DNA of 7,901 nucleotides from Candidatus Poribacteria bacterium (GCA_012961655.1 DTYX01001001.1:1-7901), one strand, 5' to 3'; positions 1 through 6,478 are shown, counted from the stretch's first letter. Notes: generated from the sequence alone by a model not told the origin. Made by a program: numbers and translations.

Positions 1-2
1 CG

Positions 3-1850
3 CCGGATATCGGACAGATAATTCCGAAATCCGAATTCCGAAATCCGAATTCCGAGTTCCGATACCGCGCGCCCGAAAAATTGCCATCAGAATCAGAACG
101 CCGGGTAGTAATTTCAGCCGCGACAACTGTCGATAGCAAAATTTTGACGGCGGAAGTTTCGCTGACCTTGAAGCCCGCGCCGCTCGCGCAGGTGCAACTT
201 CAGCCCAAGTCGGTTACCTTGAGAGCGGGAGATACGCAACAATTTCATTTAACCGCCGCCGATGCCTTCGGCAATCCGACGGAGGTAACTTCCCAATGGC
301 AACTCTCAAAGCCGTTGGGGTCGCTATCAAAACGGCAACCCGATGCCGTCACCTACACCGCGAAAGAAGCGGGCGCCGTAGAATTGTCCGTTGTCGTAGC
401 CGGAACCAGCGATACTGCAAATCCTATCCGCGCGACCGCGAACATCGTCGTCCAACCCAATGAACCCATTAGTTTACGCATCGAACCACCCAGTGCCGTA
501 ATCGCATCCGGAGAGAATAGAGAATTTCACGTCATCGGCATCGATGACTATGACAACGAGATAGATGGGTTGAACCTCGATTGGCATATCGACGGCGATG
601 CTGAAGTCGGGAGTCTGCAGCCCATCGCGGATAATCCAGCATCACAGATATTTTCAGCCGCCGCCGTAGGAGATATCTCAATCATCGCCAAATTCCAATC
701 CATCTCAGCGCAGGCGGAAGTTTCCGTTATTCACGGGGAATTATCGAGTCTAAGGATTCTGTTGGTCGCGAAGTTAGTTTCAGAAGAGGAATGGAAGAAT
801 GGAAGGATGGAAGGATGGAAGGATGAAAACCATAATCCATCCGGAGTTTCTACGACATCGTTCCAGTTGATTTCCGGCGGCAAATATATCTTCCGGGCAA
901 TTGGACAAGATGAACATAAAAACGAATTTTCACCGCCGGTTCATTGGACTCTAACGGGAGATATAGGGAAAATAGAGACCGATGCCGATAATTCATCGTT
1001 AGTTTTATATCAAGCGACTTTCGTCGGCGAGGGACGTCTGCTCGCAACCGCCGGTCGAATCAGCGCAGAAGCCGCGATAGAAGTAACGCCGCTATCGAAA
1101 AAGATTGGCAAACAAGGCGGACGCCTCGATAGCCCGGCGAACACTTCTCTGAGTATCCCGCCCAATGCTCTAACCGGCGAAACGGAGATAAGCATAGCAA
1201 TTATACATCCGCTGATAACTGATATGCCTGATTCATCGTCCGAAACGTTCTTTGTTGACCATTTCAATTTTCGACCCAGAGGCTTGATATTCAAAAAACC
1301 GGCGCAGTTAAGCATATCCTATGAAGACGCGATAAATAGAGCAAATTCCGGCAGAGATACAACAGTGGACGAAACGAAGTTGAGCCTATATTTCTGGGAC
1401 TCATTCCAGGAGAAATGGATTCGCGCCGGTGGGAAAGTAGATACCATGAAAAAGACGGTTGCCGCGTCAGTCAATCATTTAGCGCCCTACACCATTATGG
1501 AATCGAAAACGAAGCCGTCAAAACAGAAGAAGCTGGATATTTCAGATATCAAACTGACGCCTTCGGTCTTCTATGCTCCCGAAACCAATCGCTTGACCAT
1601 CGAATACAATCTCGTAGTCGGTTCCGCCGAACAAGCTGAAGTGACCGTCAAAATCTACGACATTTTAGGTAGGATGATAGCCACACCTCTCACCTCTGCA
1701 CCGCGTTATCCCGGCAGAAACGCGGAACAGTGGGACGGTGTCGATAAAGACGATAAGAGGGTCCGAAATGGTAGGTATATCGTCGTGATTATCGCGAAAG
1801 ATGGGAGCAATACAGTGGCAAAGAAAAAGCTGCTGGTAGTGTTTAAGTGA
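3..1850 (+). CDS. Secreted multi-domain Ig-like protein with C-terminal FlgD-like/sorting module (5' partial)
   Basis: The frame is open to the left edge, so the gene starts before the window. A TTG at 81 is in frame but has no Shine-Dalgarno and is probably an internal Leu. The visible part is 615 residues. Numbering from that Leu, there are about three Ig-like beta domains (roughly 30-125, 127-219 and 220-336), each opening with a pattern like LR-x-P-x-x-x-x-x-x-G and containing a DxxxN motif. Next comes a module with GGRLDSP and SIPPNAL motifs (about 345-474), resembling ZU5-type domains. A Lys-rich linker (475-485) leads to a final FlgD-like Ig domain (about 490-589) with VKIYDILGR, WDG and NGRY motifs. 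Such C-terminal modules occur on proteins exported to the cell surface, often as secretion signals. A surface or extracellular structural role is inferred. No enzyme motif is visible. Two tandem DNA repeats lie in the frame. Confidence 0.85.
   Translation, partial: PDIGQIIPKSEFRNPNSEFRYRAPEKLPSESERRVVISAATTVDSKILTAEVSLTLKPAPLAQVQLQPKSVTLRAGDTQQFHLTAADAFGNPTEVTSQWQLSKPLGSLSKRQPDAVTYTAKEAGAVELSVVVAGTSDTANPIRATANIVVQPNEPISLRIEPPSAVIASGENREFHVIGIDDYDNEIDGLNLDWHIDGDAEVGSLQPIADNPASQIFSAAAVGDISIIAKFQSISAQAEVSVIHGELSSLRILLVAKLVSEEEWKNGRMEGWKDENHNPSGVSTTSFQLISGGKYIFRAIGQDEHKNEFSPPVHWTLTGDIGKIETDADNSSLVLYQATFVGEGRLLATAGRISAEAAIEVTPLSKKIGKQGGRLDSPANTSLSIPPNALTGETEISIAIIHPLITDMPDSSSETFFVDHFNFRPRGLIFKKPAQLSISYEDAINRANSGRDTTVDETKLSLYFWDSFQEKWIRAGGKVDTMKKTVAASVNHLAPYTIMESKTKPSKQKKLDISDIKLTPSVFYAPETNRLTIEYNLVVGSAEQAEVTVKIYDILGRMIATPLTSAPRYPGRNAEQWDGVDKDDKRVRNGRYIVVIIAKDGSNTVAKKKLLVVFK
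21..62 (+). repeat. 14-bp tandem repeat, three units, inside the coding frame
   Basis: Units are 21-34, 35-48 and 49-62. The first two are identical (ATTCCGAAATCCGA); the third is ATTCCGAGTTCCGA. The repeat is read in frame as part of the large Ig-like protein and encodes a low-complexity SEFR/PNSEFR peptide. The unit length is not a multiple of three, so gain or loss of one unit would shift the frame. Confidence 0.9.
793..824 (+). repeat. 8-bp tandem repeat, four units, inside the coding frame
   Basis: Units are 793-800 (GGAAGAAT) and 801-808, 809-816 and 817-824 (each GGAAGGAT). The array lies in the third Ig-like domain and encodes a Trp/Lys/Glu-rich peptide (EEWKNGRMEGWKDEN). By comparison with the two preceding domains, this peptide is an insertion of roughly 20-25 residues between the first two beta strands. 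The 8-bp unit does not preserve frame when copy number changes by one. Confidence 0.9.
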
Positions 1851-1980
1851 TGATGGACATATTTCCCTCGGGAACTTAATGACTATGGATGATGCCGCCC
1901 TTAAAACGCACATTCCGCTGTTCTGACTTTTTATATTTCTCGTGAACACCCACGATATTGCAAAACTCAGGGAGGGAAAG

Positions 1981-2088
1981 GTGATTAAATTCCTAAGCAG
2001 GCATGGGAAATTTCTGAAAATTCAAAATAAGTGGTTGCTTAGAAATACAGAGTATGCTATAATAATTCAAAATACTGAATTTATTTGA
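1981..2088 (+). CDS. Possible 35-codon small ORF
   Basis: A GTG at 1981 is preceded by a strong Shine-Dalgarno (AGGGAGGG, 1969-1976) at 4-nt spacing. It opens a frame of 35 codons, basic and rich in Ile, Lys and Asn, ending at TGA 2086-2088. That is 10 nt before the start of the next lipoprotein gene. Its second half overlaps a near-consensus promoter, so those codons may be open only because the DNA is AT-rich. It could be a real small protein, the eroded start of a lost gene, or chance. No family is recognised. Confidence 0.2.
   Translation: MIKFLSRHGKFLKIQNKWLLRNTEYAIIIQNTEFI
2035..2063 (+). promoter_or_regulatory. Sigma-70-type promoter with extended -10
   Basis: TTGCTT (2035-2040) and TATAAT (2058-2063) are separated by exactly 17 bp. 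A TGC triplet just before the -10 gives an extended -10 element (TGCTATAAT). Transcription would start near 2069-2071, leaving a leader of about 30 nt before the ATG at 2099. This is the best promoter in the window. Confidence 0.7.
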
Positions 2089-2098
2089 GAGAGGTTAA

Positions 2099-2527
2099 AT
2101 GAGAAATTTGCTATCTGTTTTTGGGATTTGTGTTATCTTTCTTTCATTAGGATTTACCGCTGGTTGCTTGGAAGAATTTGATAGTCAAGAAGAAGAAGTG
2201 GATTTCACTGGTATGTACAATGTGACAGGCACAGAGGAAGTCAATGGCAAAAGTTCACAAATTACGGATACTATCACGATAATCGAGGATACATCAGGTA
2301 ATTTGTCCATCAAAACCCAAAACTTCGGAACTCTTAAAGCCCAAATCACTAGTACGCACTCATTTCGCATTGATAAACAGGACACGACCGTCAAAACTAG
2401 CTCAGGCAAAGTACAGGTTACTATCGAAGGCAAAGGTTCTGTGTCCGCTGGACTTTTGGAGATTTCGGGTTCTTATTCTGTTAAAGGTCAGGTTGTTACA
2501 TTTCATCTTTCCGGTTTTCGGATGTAG
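2099..2527 (+). CDS. Small predicted lipoprotein, beta-rich, unknown function
   Basis: This 142-residue protein has a lipoprotein signal peptide: a basic N-terminus (MRN), a hydrophobic stretch (residues 4-19) and a lipobox-like TAGC with the lipidated Cys at 23. The usual -3 Leu is replaced by Thr. An acidic linker (EEFDSQEEE) leads to a domain rich in alternating Thr/Ser/Ile/Val, as in an antiparallel beta barrel or sandwich. Patterns such as FTGMYNVTG and a late LLEISGSYSVKG recall lipocalin-like domains, but I cannot assign a family. The start at 2099 is supported by GAGAGAGG (2087-2094) and the promoter just upstream. It is probably transcribed alone or with the antitoxin gene 141 nt downstream. 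It is expected to sit in the outer membrane or periplasm. Confidence 0.8.
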   Translation: MRNLLSVFGICVIFLSLGFTAGCLEEFDSQEEEVDFTGMYNVTGTEEVNGKSSQITDTITIIEDTSGNLSIKTQNFGTLKAQITSTHSFRIDKQDTTVKTSSGKVQVTIEGKGSVSAGLLEISGSYSVKGQVVTFHLSGFRM

Positions 2528-2552
2528 GTTATAGCCGCCGATTTATAGACCT

Positions 2553-2581
2553 CGCTGATTGGAGAGCTCTTAAAATCAGCG
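2553..2581. repeat. Perfect 8-bp inverted repeat around a palindromic core
   Basis: CGCTGATT (2553-2560) is mirrored exactly by AATCAGCG (2574-2581). The 13-nt interval contains the palindrome AGAGCTCT (2563-2570). No T-run follows, so it is a poor intrinsic terminator. It lies between the lipoprotein stop and the AbrB-type gene. It could be an RNA hairpin at the end of the first transcript, or an operator for the DNA-binding antitoxin downstream. Confidence 0.45.
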
Positions 2582-2668
2582 GCAAGGTATTCCTAGCACT
2601 GTCAGGAACGTTTAGGAAATGATAAAAACAGCACGTAAACAGTGTGGGAAGGGAGATGTGTTTAAAAT

Positions 2669-2926
2669 ATGAGTCAAATCAAAGTTAGAAAAAATTTTAT
2701 AATTGCTATTCCGAAAGATTTACAGGACGAGACATCAATTAAAGAAGGCGATATTGTAGAGGTTAAAGTTGATAAACTGGGGAGAATTATTATAAGTAAT
2801 ACTAACGAAACAGATGAAGAAATTTGCCCAATTTTAGCCTCTAAGGGAATTTGGCAAGATGAAATAGATAGCGTCGATTATGTCAACCAACTACGCAAGA
2901 AATGTCGCTCATTACAATATGATTGA
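2669..2926 (+). CDS. AbrB/MazE-family (VapB-like) antitoxin or transcription regulator, orphan
   Basis: This 85-residue protein has an N-terminal SpoVT/AbrB swapped-hairpin DNA-binding domain (about residues 3-42). It shows the expected order of a short strand, IPKDL, an IKEGD turn, an EVKVD strand and GRIII. The C-terminal half is acidic then helical (DSVDYVNQLRKKC), as in VapB antitoxins that wrap around a PIN-domain toxin. Known family members bind their own promoter as dimers and neutralise the toxin. No toxin gene follows: the next real gene is the sugar kinase 78 nt downstream. The gene is AT-rich compared with the kinase. AAGGGAG (2649-2655) is a Shine-Dalgarno candidate, 13 nt from the ATG, which is rather far. 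It could instead be a stand-alone regulator. Confidence 0.8.
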   Translation: MSQIKVRKNFIIAIPKDLQDETSIKEGDIVEVKVDKLGRIIISNTNETDEEICPILASKGIWQDEIDSVDYVNQLRKKCRSLQYD

Positions 2927-2966
2927 TGGACTAAATATTCTTGATTTTGCCATCCGGCGATTTTAA
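2919..2966 (+). pseudogene. 15-codon stub resembling the start of a PIN-domain (VapC) toxin
   Basis: An ATG at 2919 overlaps the last codons of the antitoxin gene, as toxin genes often do in vapBC pairs. It reads MIDGLNILDFAIRRF and stops at 2964-2966. PIN toxins begin with a strand ending in an Asp followed by T-N-I/V-L; here D-G-L-N-I-L-D-F is a near match with the Thr lost. I infer a deletion remnant. With only 15 codons, chance resemblance is possible. Confidence 0.25.
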
Positions 2967-3004
2967 AAAACTATTAGCCCATAGCAATCATCAAGGAGGG
3001 ATAA

Positions 3005-4510
3005 ATGAGCTTATTGGGCATAGATGTTGGGACGACAGGATGCAAAGCAATTGCCTTCAACGAAGAAGGCGAAATTATTGCACAGGCTTATGGAGAATAT
3101 CCATTAATTCATCTCCAAAAAGGTTGGTCTGAATTAGATTCAAAAGTTGTATGGGATATTGTCGCTAACGCCGTGAAAAAGGTAGCGTCGCAGACGAAAA
3201 ATGATCCAATTGAAGCGTTCGCAGTGTCATCGCAGGGAGAAGCTGTCACGCCTATCTCTAAATCCGGCGAGATTCTAGACAACGCCATTACCACGTTCGA
3301 TTACCGTACTATTGGGATTGAAAAAGAGCTCGGCGAAAAGATGAGCAAATTGGAGATTATGCAGATTACAGGTATGCCGCTAAGTCCTATCACAACGGTA
3401 GCAAAGCTCATCTGGCTGAAACGCAATAAACCGGAGGTATATAACAATACGTGGAAATTCTTGGGGTTCGAGGATTTTATCGTCTACAAAATGGGTTTGG
3501 AGCCGACAGTCGATTATTCCCTCGCATCGCGCACGATGTTTTTCGACATCATCAATAAATGTTGGTCGGAGAAGATGTTCCATTTAGCGGATGTCGATAT
3601 GAATCTATTTCCCAAGGCAAAACCCTCTGGAACAGTCATCGGTGAAGTGCCGTCATCTGTCGCCGATGAATTGGGACTTGAAACAGGCGTAGTCGGCGTT
3701 ACGGGCGGACATGACCAACCCTGTGGCGCATTGGGCGCGGGCATCATCCGCAGCGGCGAGGTGATGGACGCGACGGGAACCGTCGAATGCATCGCCCCTG
3801 CTTTCAGCGAACCGGTTATCAACGAAAAGATGATAGACGGCAATTTCTGTTGCTACTGCCACGTAGTCGAAGGACTATACGTTACCTTGGGTTTTGTCGC
3901 TAGTGGTGGTGTCATCCTCAGATGGTATCGCGATAACTTCGCGCAGACAGAATTGGCTGAAGCCGAAGCGCGGGGTCGGGATGTCTACGACATTCTGATG
4001 GAACAAGCGTCGGACAATGTCTCGACTGTGATGTTACTACCTCATTTTTCTGGCGCCGGCACACCCTCTCTCGACGGCGAATCCAAAGGCGCAATCCTTG
4101 GACTTACGTTATCCACGGAAAAAGGCGACATAATCAAGGGTATCCTCGAAGGTATCAGCTTCGAAATCAAATTGAATCTGGAAATGCTCGCTGATGCGGG
4201 GGTAATCATCAACGAAATCCGCGCCATAGGCGGCGGCGCTAAATCCGAAAAGTGGTTGCAACTCAAAGCTGATATGTTCGGCAAAAAAGTCGTCGCGCTG
4301 GATGTCTCCGAGGGCGTTTGTCTGGGAGCAATAATTTTAGCCGGCACAGCTATCGGCAAATATCCTTCCGTTCACGCGGCAGTTGAACAACTCGTCAAAC
4401 CGAAAAGGGTTTATCTCCCTAGGGATGAAGTCAAACAGCAATACGATGAACGGTTGAAAATTTACGCGGCAATCTATCCGGCAATTCATCGGATAAGTTA
4501 TAGGCTCTAA
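3005..4510 (+). CDS. FGGY-family carbohydrate kinase (xylulokinase-like; substrate unknown)
   Basis: This 501-residue protein has the usual length for an FGGY kinase, which phosphorylates a sugar or polyol with ATP in the cytoplasm. The N-terminal FGGY domain has the phosphate motif DVGTTGCK (7-14) and a WSELD segment (41-45). The C-terminal domain has GGHDQPCGALGAG (234-246), where Asp237 is the expected catalytic base, then DATGT (255-259), GILEGISFE (379-387) and the adenosine-site loop GGGAKSEKW (409-417). The GGHDQP form differs from the GGGDN of E. coli xylulokinase, so substrate specificity should not be copied from XylB. AAGGAGGG (2993-3000), 4 nt before the ATG, is a strong ribosome site. 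A possible weak promoter (TTGATT, 17 bp, TAAAAA; 2941-2969) precedes it. The dehydratase gene downstream may act on a related substrate. Confidence 0.93.
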   Translation: MSLLGIDVGTTGCKAIAFNEEGEIIAQAYGEYPLIHLQKGWSELDSKVVWDIVANAVKKVASQTKNDPIEAFAVSSQGEAVTPISKSGEILDNAITTFDYRTIGIEKELGEKMSKLEIMQITGMPLSPITTVAKLIWLKRNKPEVYNNTWKFLGFEDFIVYKMGLEPTVDYSLASRTMFFDIINKCWSEKMFHLADVDMNLFPKAKPSGTVIGEVPSSVADELGLETGVVGVTGGHDQPCGALGAGIIRSGEVMDATGTVECIAPAFSEPVINEKMIDGNFCCYCHVVEGLYVTLGFVASGGVILRWYRDNFAQTELAEAEARGRDVYDILMEQASDNVSTVMLLPHFSGAGTPSLDGESKGAILGLTLSTEKGDIIKGILEGISFEIKLNLEMLADAGVIINEIRAIGGGAKSEKWLQLKADMFGKKVVALDVSEGVCLGAIILAGTAIGKYPSVHAAVEQLVKPKRVYLPRDEVKQQYDERLKIYAAIYPAIHRISYRL

Positions 4511-4511
4511 A

Positions 4512-4689
4512 ATTGGACGGTCCTATTCAAAGCAGGGACAGTTTGATTTAGCCATAGAAGCATACAAGACAACTATTCGCCTCAATCCTAATCCTACCAT
4601 AGCCTACAATAATCTTGCCTGTGGAATCGGAAGAGAAATTATATAGGGAACGGTTGGAGAAAATTAGACAGGCTATGAACAAATCGTAA
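4512..4689 (+). pseudogene. Frameshifted remnant of a TPR protein gene
   Basis: Directly after the kinase stop, one frame reads a classic tetratricopeptide helix pair: SYSKQGQFDLAIEAYK, then IRLNPN, then AYNNLA (about 4521-4619), closing at TAG 4644-4646. Around 4618-4624 the sense switches to another frame, which gives a charged helix (ESEEKLYRERLEKIRQAM) to a TAA at 4687-4689, a plausible original C-terminus. There is no start codon or Shine-Dalgarno, and at most one TPR unit survives. The gap between TPR and tail suggests an internal deletion as well as a frameshift. The match to the TPR consensus (G-x-F-x-x-A-I, L-N-P, A-Y-x-N-L-A) is seen directly; the history is inferred. Confidence 0.7.
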
Positions 4690-4705
4690 ACAGGAAGAAG
4701 AAATG

Positions 4706-4737
4706 ATGTAATGCGTAAAACCTATTACGTATTACAT
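4706..4737. repeat. Intergenic hairpin, 13-bp stem, 6-nt loop
   Basis: ATGTAATGCGTAA (4706-4718) pairs with TTACGTATTACAT (4725-4737) through 12 Watson-Crick pairs and one G-T pair, closing on a 6-nt loop (4719-4724). The right arm also contains TATTACGTATTAC, itself made of repeated TATTAC units. No T-run follows, so it is not a standard terminator. It lies 43 nt before the dehydratase start. It could be a dispersed intergenic repeat, a palindromic regulator site or an mRNA structure. Confidence 0.6.
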
Positions 4738-4780
4738 ATTATTCACATCAAGTGTTTAACTCTGAAAGACTATAAACATC

Positions 4781-6448
4781 ATGAATGAAGAGATATCACA
4801 ACGAAGCTCGAAAGTTGTTGAAGGCGTTGGCGGCGCTTATGCGCGAACATTGTATAGGTCTGTTGGCGCTATCGACTCTGATTTTAAAAAACCCCTCATC
4901 GCCGTCGCCAATTCTTGGAATGAAATTGTGCCCGGCCATTATCACCTCAGAGAGATGGCGCAACATATTAAAAACGCAATCTGGGCGGCGGGCGGACGCC
5001 CAATGGAATTCAACACTATCGCCGCTTGTGATGGCGCGGCGCAAGGACGGGGGATGCACTACATCTTGCCGATGCGGGATATTATCGCGGCTTCGGTGGA
5101 GTTGATGCTTCAGGCGCATAGTTTCGACGGAGTCGTCATGGTTGCTTCCTGCGATAAGATCATCCCAGGGATGCTGATGGCGGCAGCGCGGTGCGATTTG
5201 CCCACCATATTTTTTACGGGAGGAACCATGCTGCCGCGCCGCGATATCGACCGAACTTACGTGGCTTGTGATGTCAAGGAAGCGATTGGACGTTATAATT
5301 CTGGAGAGATTGACGAGCAGGAACTGAATCGAATTGAATCGATAATCTGCGCCAGCGTCGGGGCGTGTAGCATGATGGGCACAGCAAACACAATGGCATG
5401 CGTTGCAGAAGCGTTGGGATTGTCCTTGCCTTCCTGTGCGACGATGCTTGCAGTCGATGCCGCGCGCGTGCATCTCGCCAGATATACGGGCGAACGCATC
5501 GTGCAGTTAATCCAAGAGGGATTGACGGCTAATCAAATCATCACCCAAAAATCCATCGAAAACGCCCTGCGAGTGTGCTTGGCGCTTGGCGGTTCATCGA
5601 ACGCGCTGCTGCATTTGCTGGCAATTGCTCATGATGCTGGAACTAAATTAACTCTAAATGATTTCGATGCGTTAAGTCGCGAAACTCCCTTGCTTGCCAA
5701 ATTCAAACCGGCGTCCCAATTCAATCTGTTGGATTTCCACGAAACTGGCGGTGTGCCGGCGCTTATGAAAGAACTGCAAAGTCTGCTTCACTGCGATGTT
5801 CTAACCGTAACAGGTCACACCTTGAAGGAAAACTTAGCGGAAGCCAAAGTCTTGCGTCCGGAGGTCATTCATTCTCTCGATAATCCGCTTGCTCCCGAAG
5901 GCGGGATAGCGGTGCTATACGGAAATCTCGCGCCGAAAGGGGCAATCGTCAAACAGAGCGGCATAAGCGAAAAAATGCTGGTGCATTCGGGTCCAGCCAA
6001 AGTATTTGAATCAGAAGAGGAAGTGCGCGACCATCTTAAATCAAAACAGGTCAATCGAGGAGATGTACTCGTCATCAGATACGAAGGACCAAAAGGCGGA
6101 CCGGGAATGCGCGAACTCTCCATCCCCGCCGCGATGCTGGTGGGCATGGAACTTGGCGATTCAGTCGCTATGGTCACAGACGGCAGGTATTCCGGAGCGA
6201 CCAGAGGTCCGTGCATCGGGCACGTCTGCCCCGAAGCCGCAGAAGGTGGGCCAGTTGCGTTGATACAGGATGGAGATATCATCCATATCGACATCCCCAA
6301 TCGCAAGCTCAGTGTGGGATTATCAGACGAGGAACTGAAACGTCGGAAAGCAAACTGGCGTCCACCAAAACCCAAAATCCAAAACGGATTTATGGCTCTG
6401 TATTCCAAAATCGTCGGGGATGCTAATGCGGGGACGGTGCTTGCTTAA
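4781..6448 (+). CDS. IlvD/EDD-family dehydratase (dihydroxy-acid dehydratase-like)
   Basis: This 555-residue protein covers the full length of the family, which removes water from dihydroxy acids or sugar acids using an Fe-S cluster and Mg. Visible motifs are NSWNEIVPGH (44-53), EFNTIAACDG (76-85, Asp84 a likely Mg ligand), SCDKIIPG (123-130, cluster Cys124 and Lys126), GACSMMGTANTM (194-205, cluster Cys196), RYEGPKGGPGMRE (433-445) and TDGRYSG (466-472, Ser471 the likely catalytic base). PGH replaces the PC seen in plant-type 2Fe-2S enzymes, as in E. coli IlvD. Several usually fixed positions differ: DGxAxGHxGM-YSLPSRE becomes DGAAQGRGMHYILPMRD, IADSVE becomes IAASVE, and CSGMFTAN becomes CSMMGTAN. 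The last form recalls sugar-acid dehydratases. It may act in valine/isoleucine synthesis or on a sugar acid; no other ilv gene is nearby. The Shine-Dalgarno is weak (GAAAGA, 4764-4769), and the start is chosen from alignment of the N-terminus. Confidence 0.9.
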   Translation: MNEEISQRSSKVVEGVGGAYARTLYRSVGAIDSDFKKPLIAVANSWNEIVPGHYHLREMAQHIKNAIWAAGGRPMEFNTIAACDGAAQGRGMHYILPMRDIIAASVELMLQAHSFDGVVMVASCDKIIPGMLMAAARCDLPTIFFTGGTMLPRRDIDRTYVACDVKEAIGRYNSGEIDEQELNRIESIICASVGACSMMGTANTMACVAEALGLSLPSCATMLAVDAARVHLARYTGERIVQLIQEGLTANQIITQKSIENALRVCLALGGSSNALLHLLAIAHDAGTKLTLNDFDALSRETPLLAKFKPASQFNLLDFHETGGVPALMKELQSLLHCDVLTVTGHTLKENLAEAKVLRPEVIHSLDNPLAPEGGIAVLYGNLAPKGAIVKQSGISEKMLVHSGPAKVFESEEEVRDHLKSKQVNRGDVLVIRYEGPKGGPGMRELSIPAAMLVGMELGDSVAMVTDGRYSGATRGPCIGHVCPEAAEGGPVALIQDGDIIHIDIPNRKLSVGLSDEELKRRKANWRPPKPKIQNGFMALYSKIVGDANAGTVLA

Positions 6449-6478
6449 CTATCTGTTTTTATTCTATATAGGTTACCA

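Noticed and set aside
1860..1873. TTCCCTCGGGAA as a terminator after the first gene
   Set aside because: The stem is 4-5 bp with no following T-run, too short to call.
2590..2618. Inverted repeat TTCCTA/TAGGAA before the antitoxin gene
   Set aside because: The stem is only 6 bp with a 17-nt loop, a competing AGGAA lies inside it, and there is no T-run. It is too weak to call a regulatory site.
2941..3132. 63-aa plus-strand frame overlapping the kinase start
   Set aside because: It overlaps the kinase N-terminus in another frame and has no ribosome site. The kinase motif DVGTTG fixes the true frame.
4771..4776. TATAAA just before the dehydratase start as a -10 box
   Set aside because: It is 4 nt from the ATG, so the mRNA would be leaderless, and no -35 lies at 16-18 bp. 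Chance in AT-rich DNA is more likely.
4796..5473. 225-aa open frame on the minus strand
   Set aside because: It lies wholly inside the IlvD-family gene, whose conserved motifs run on the plus strand. Its translation is rich in His, Arg and Cys with no domain pattern.
5869..6408. 179-aa open frame on the minus strand
   Set aside because: It is antisense to the C-terminal part of the dehydratase, where RYEGPKGGPGM and TDGRYSG are clear. It is a shadow frame.
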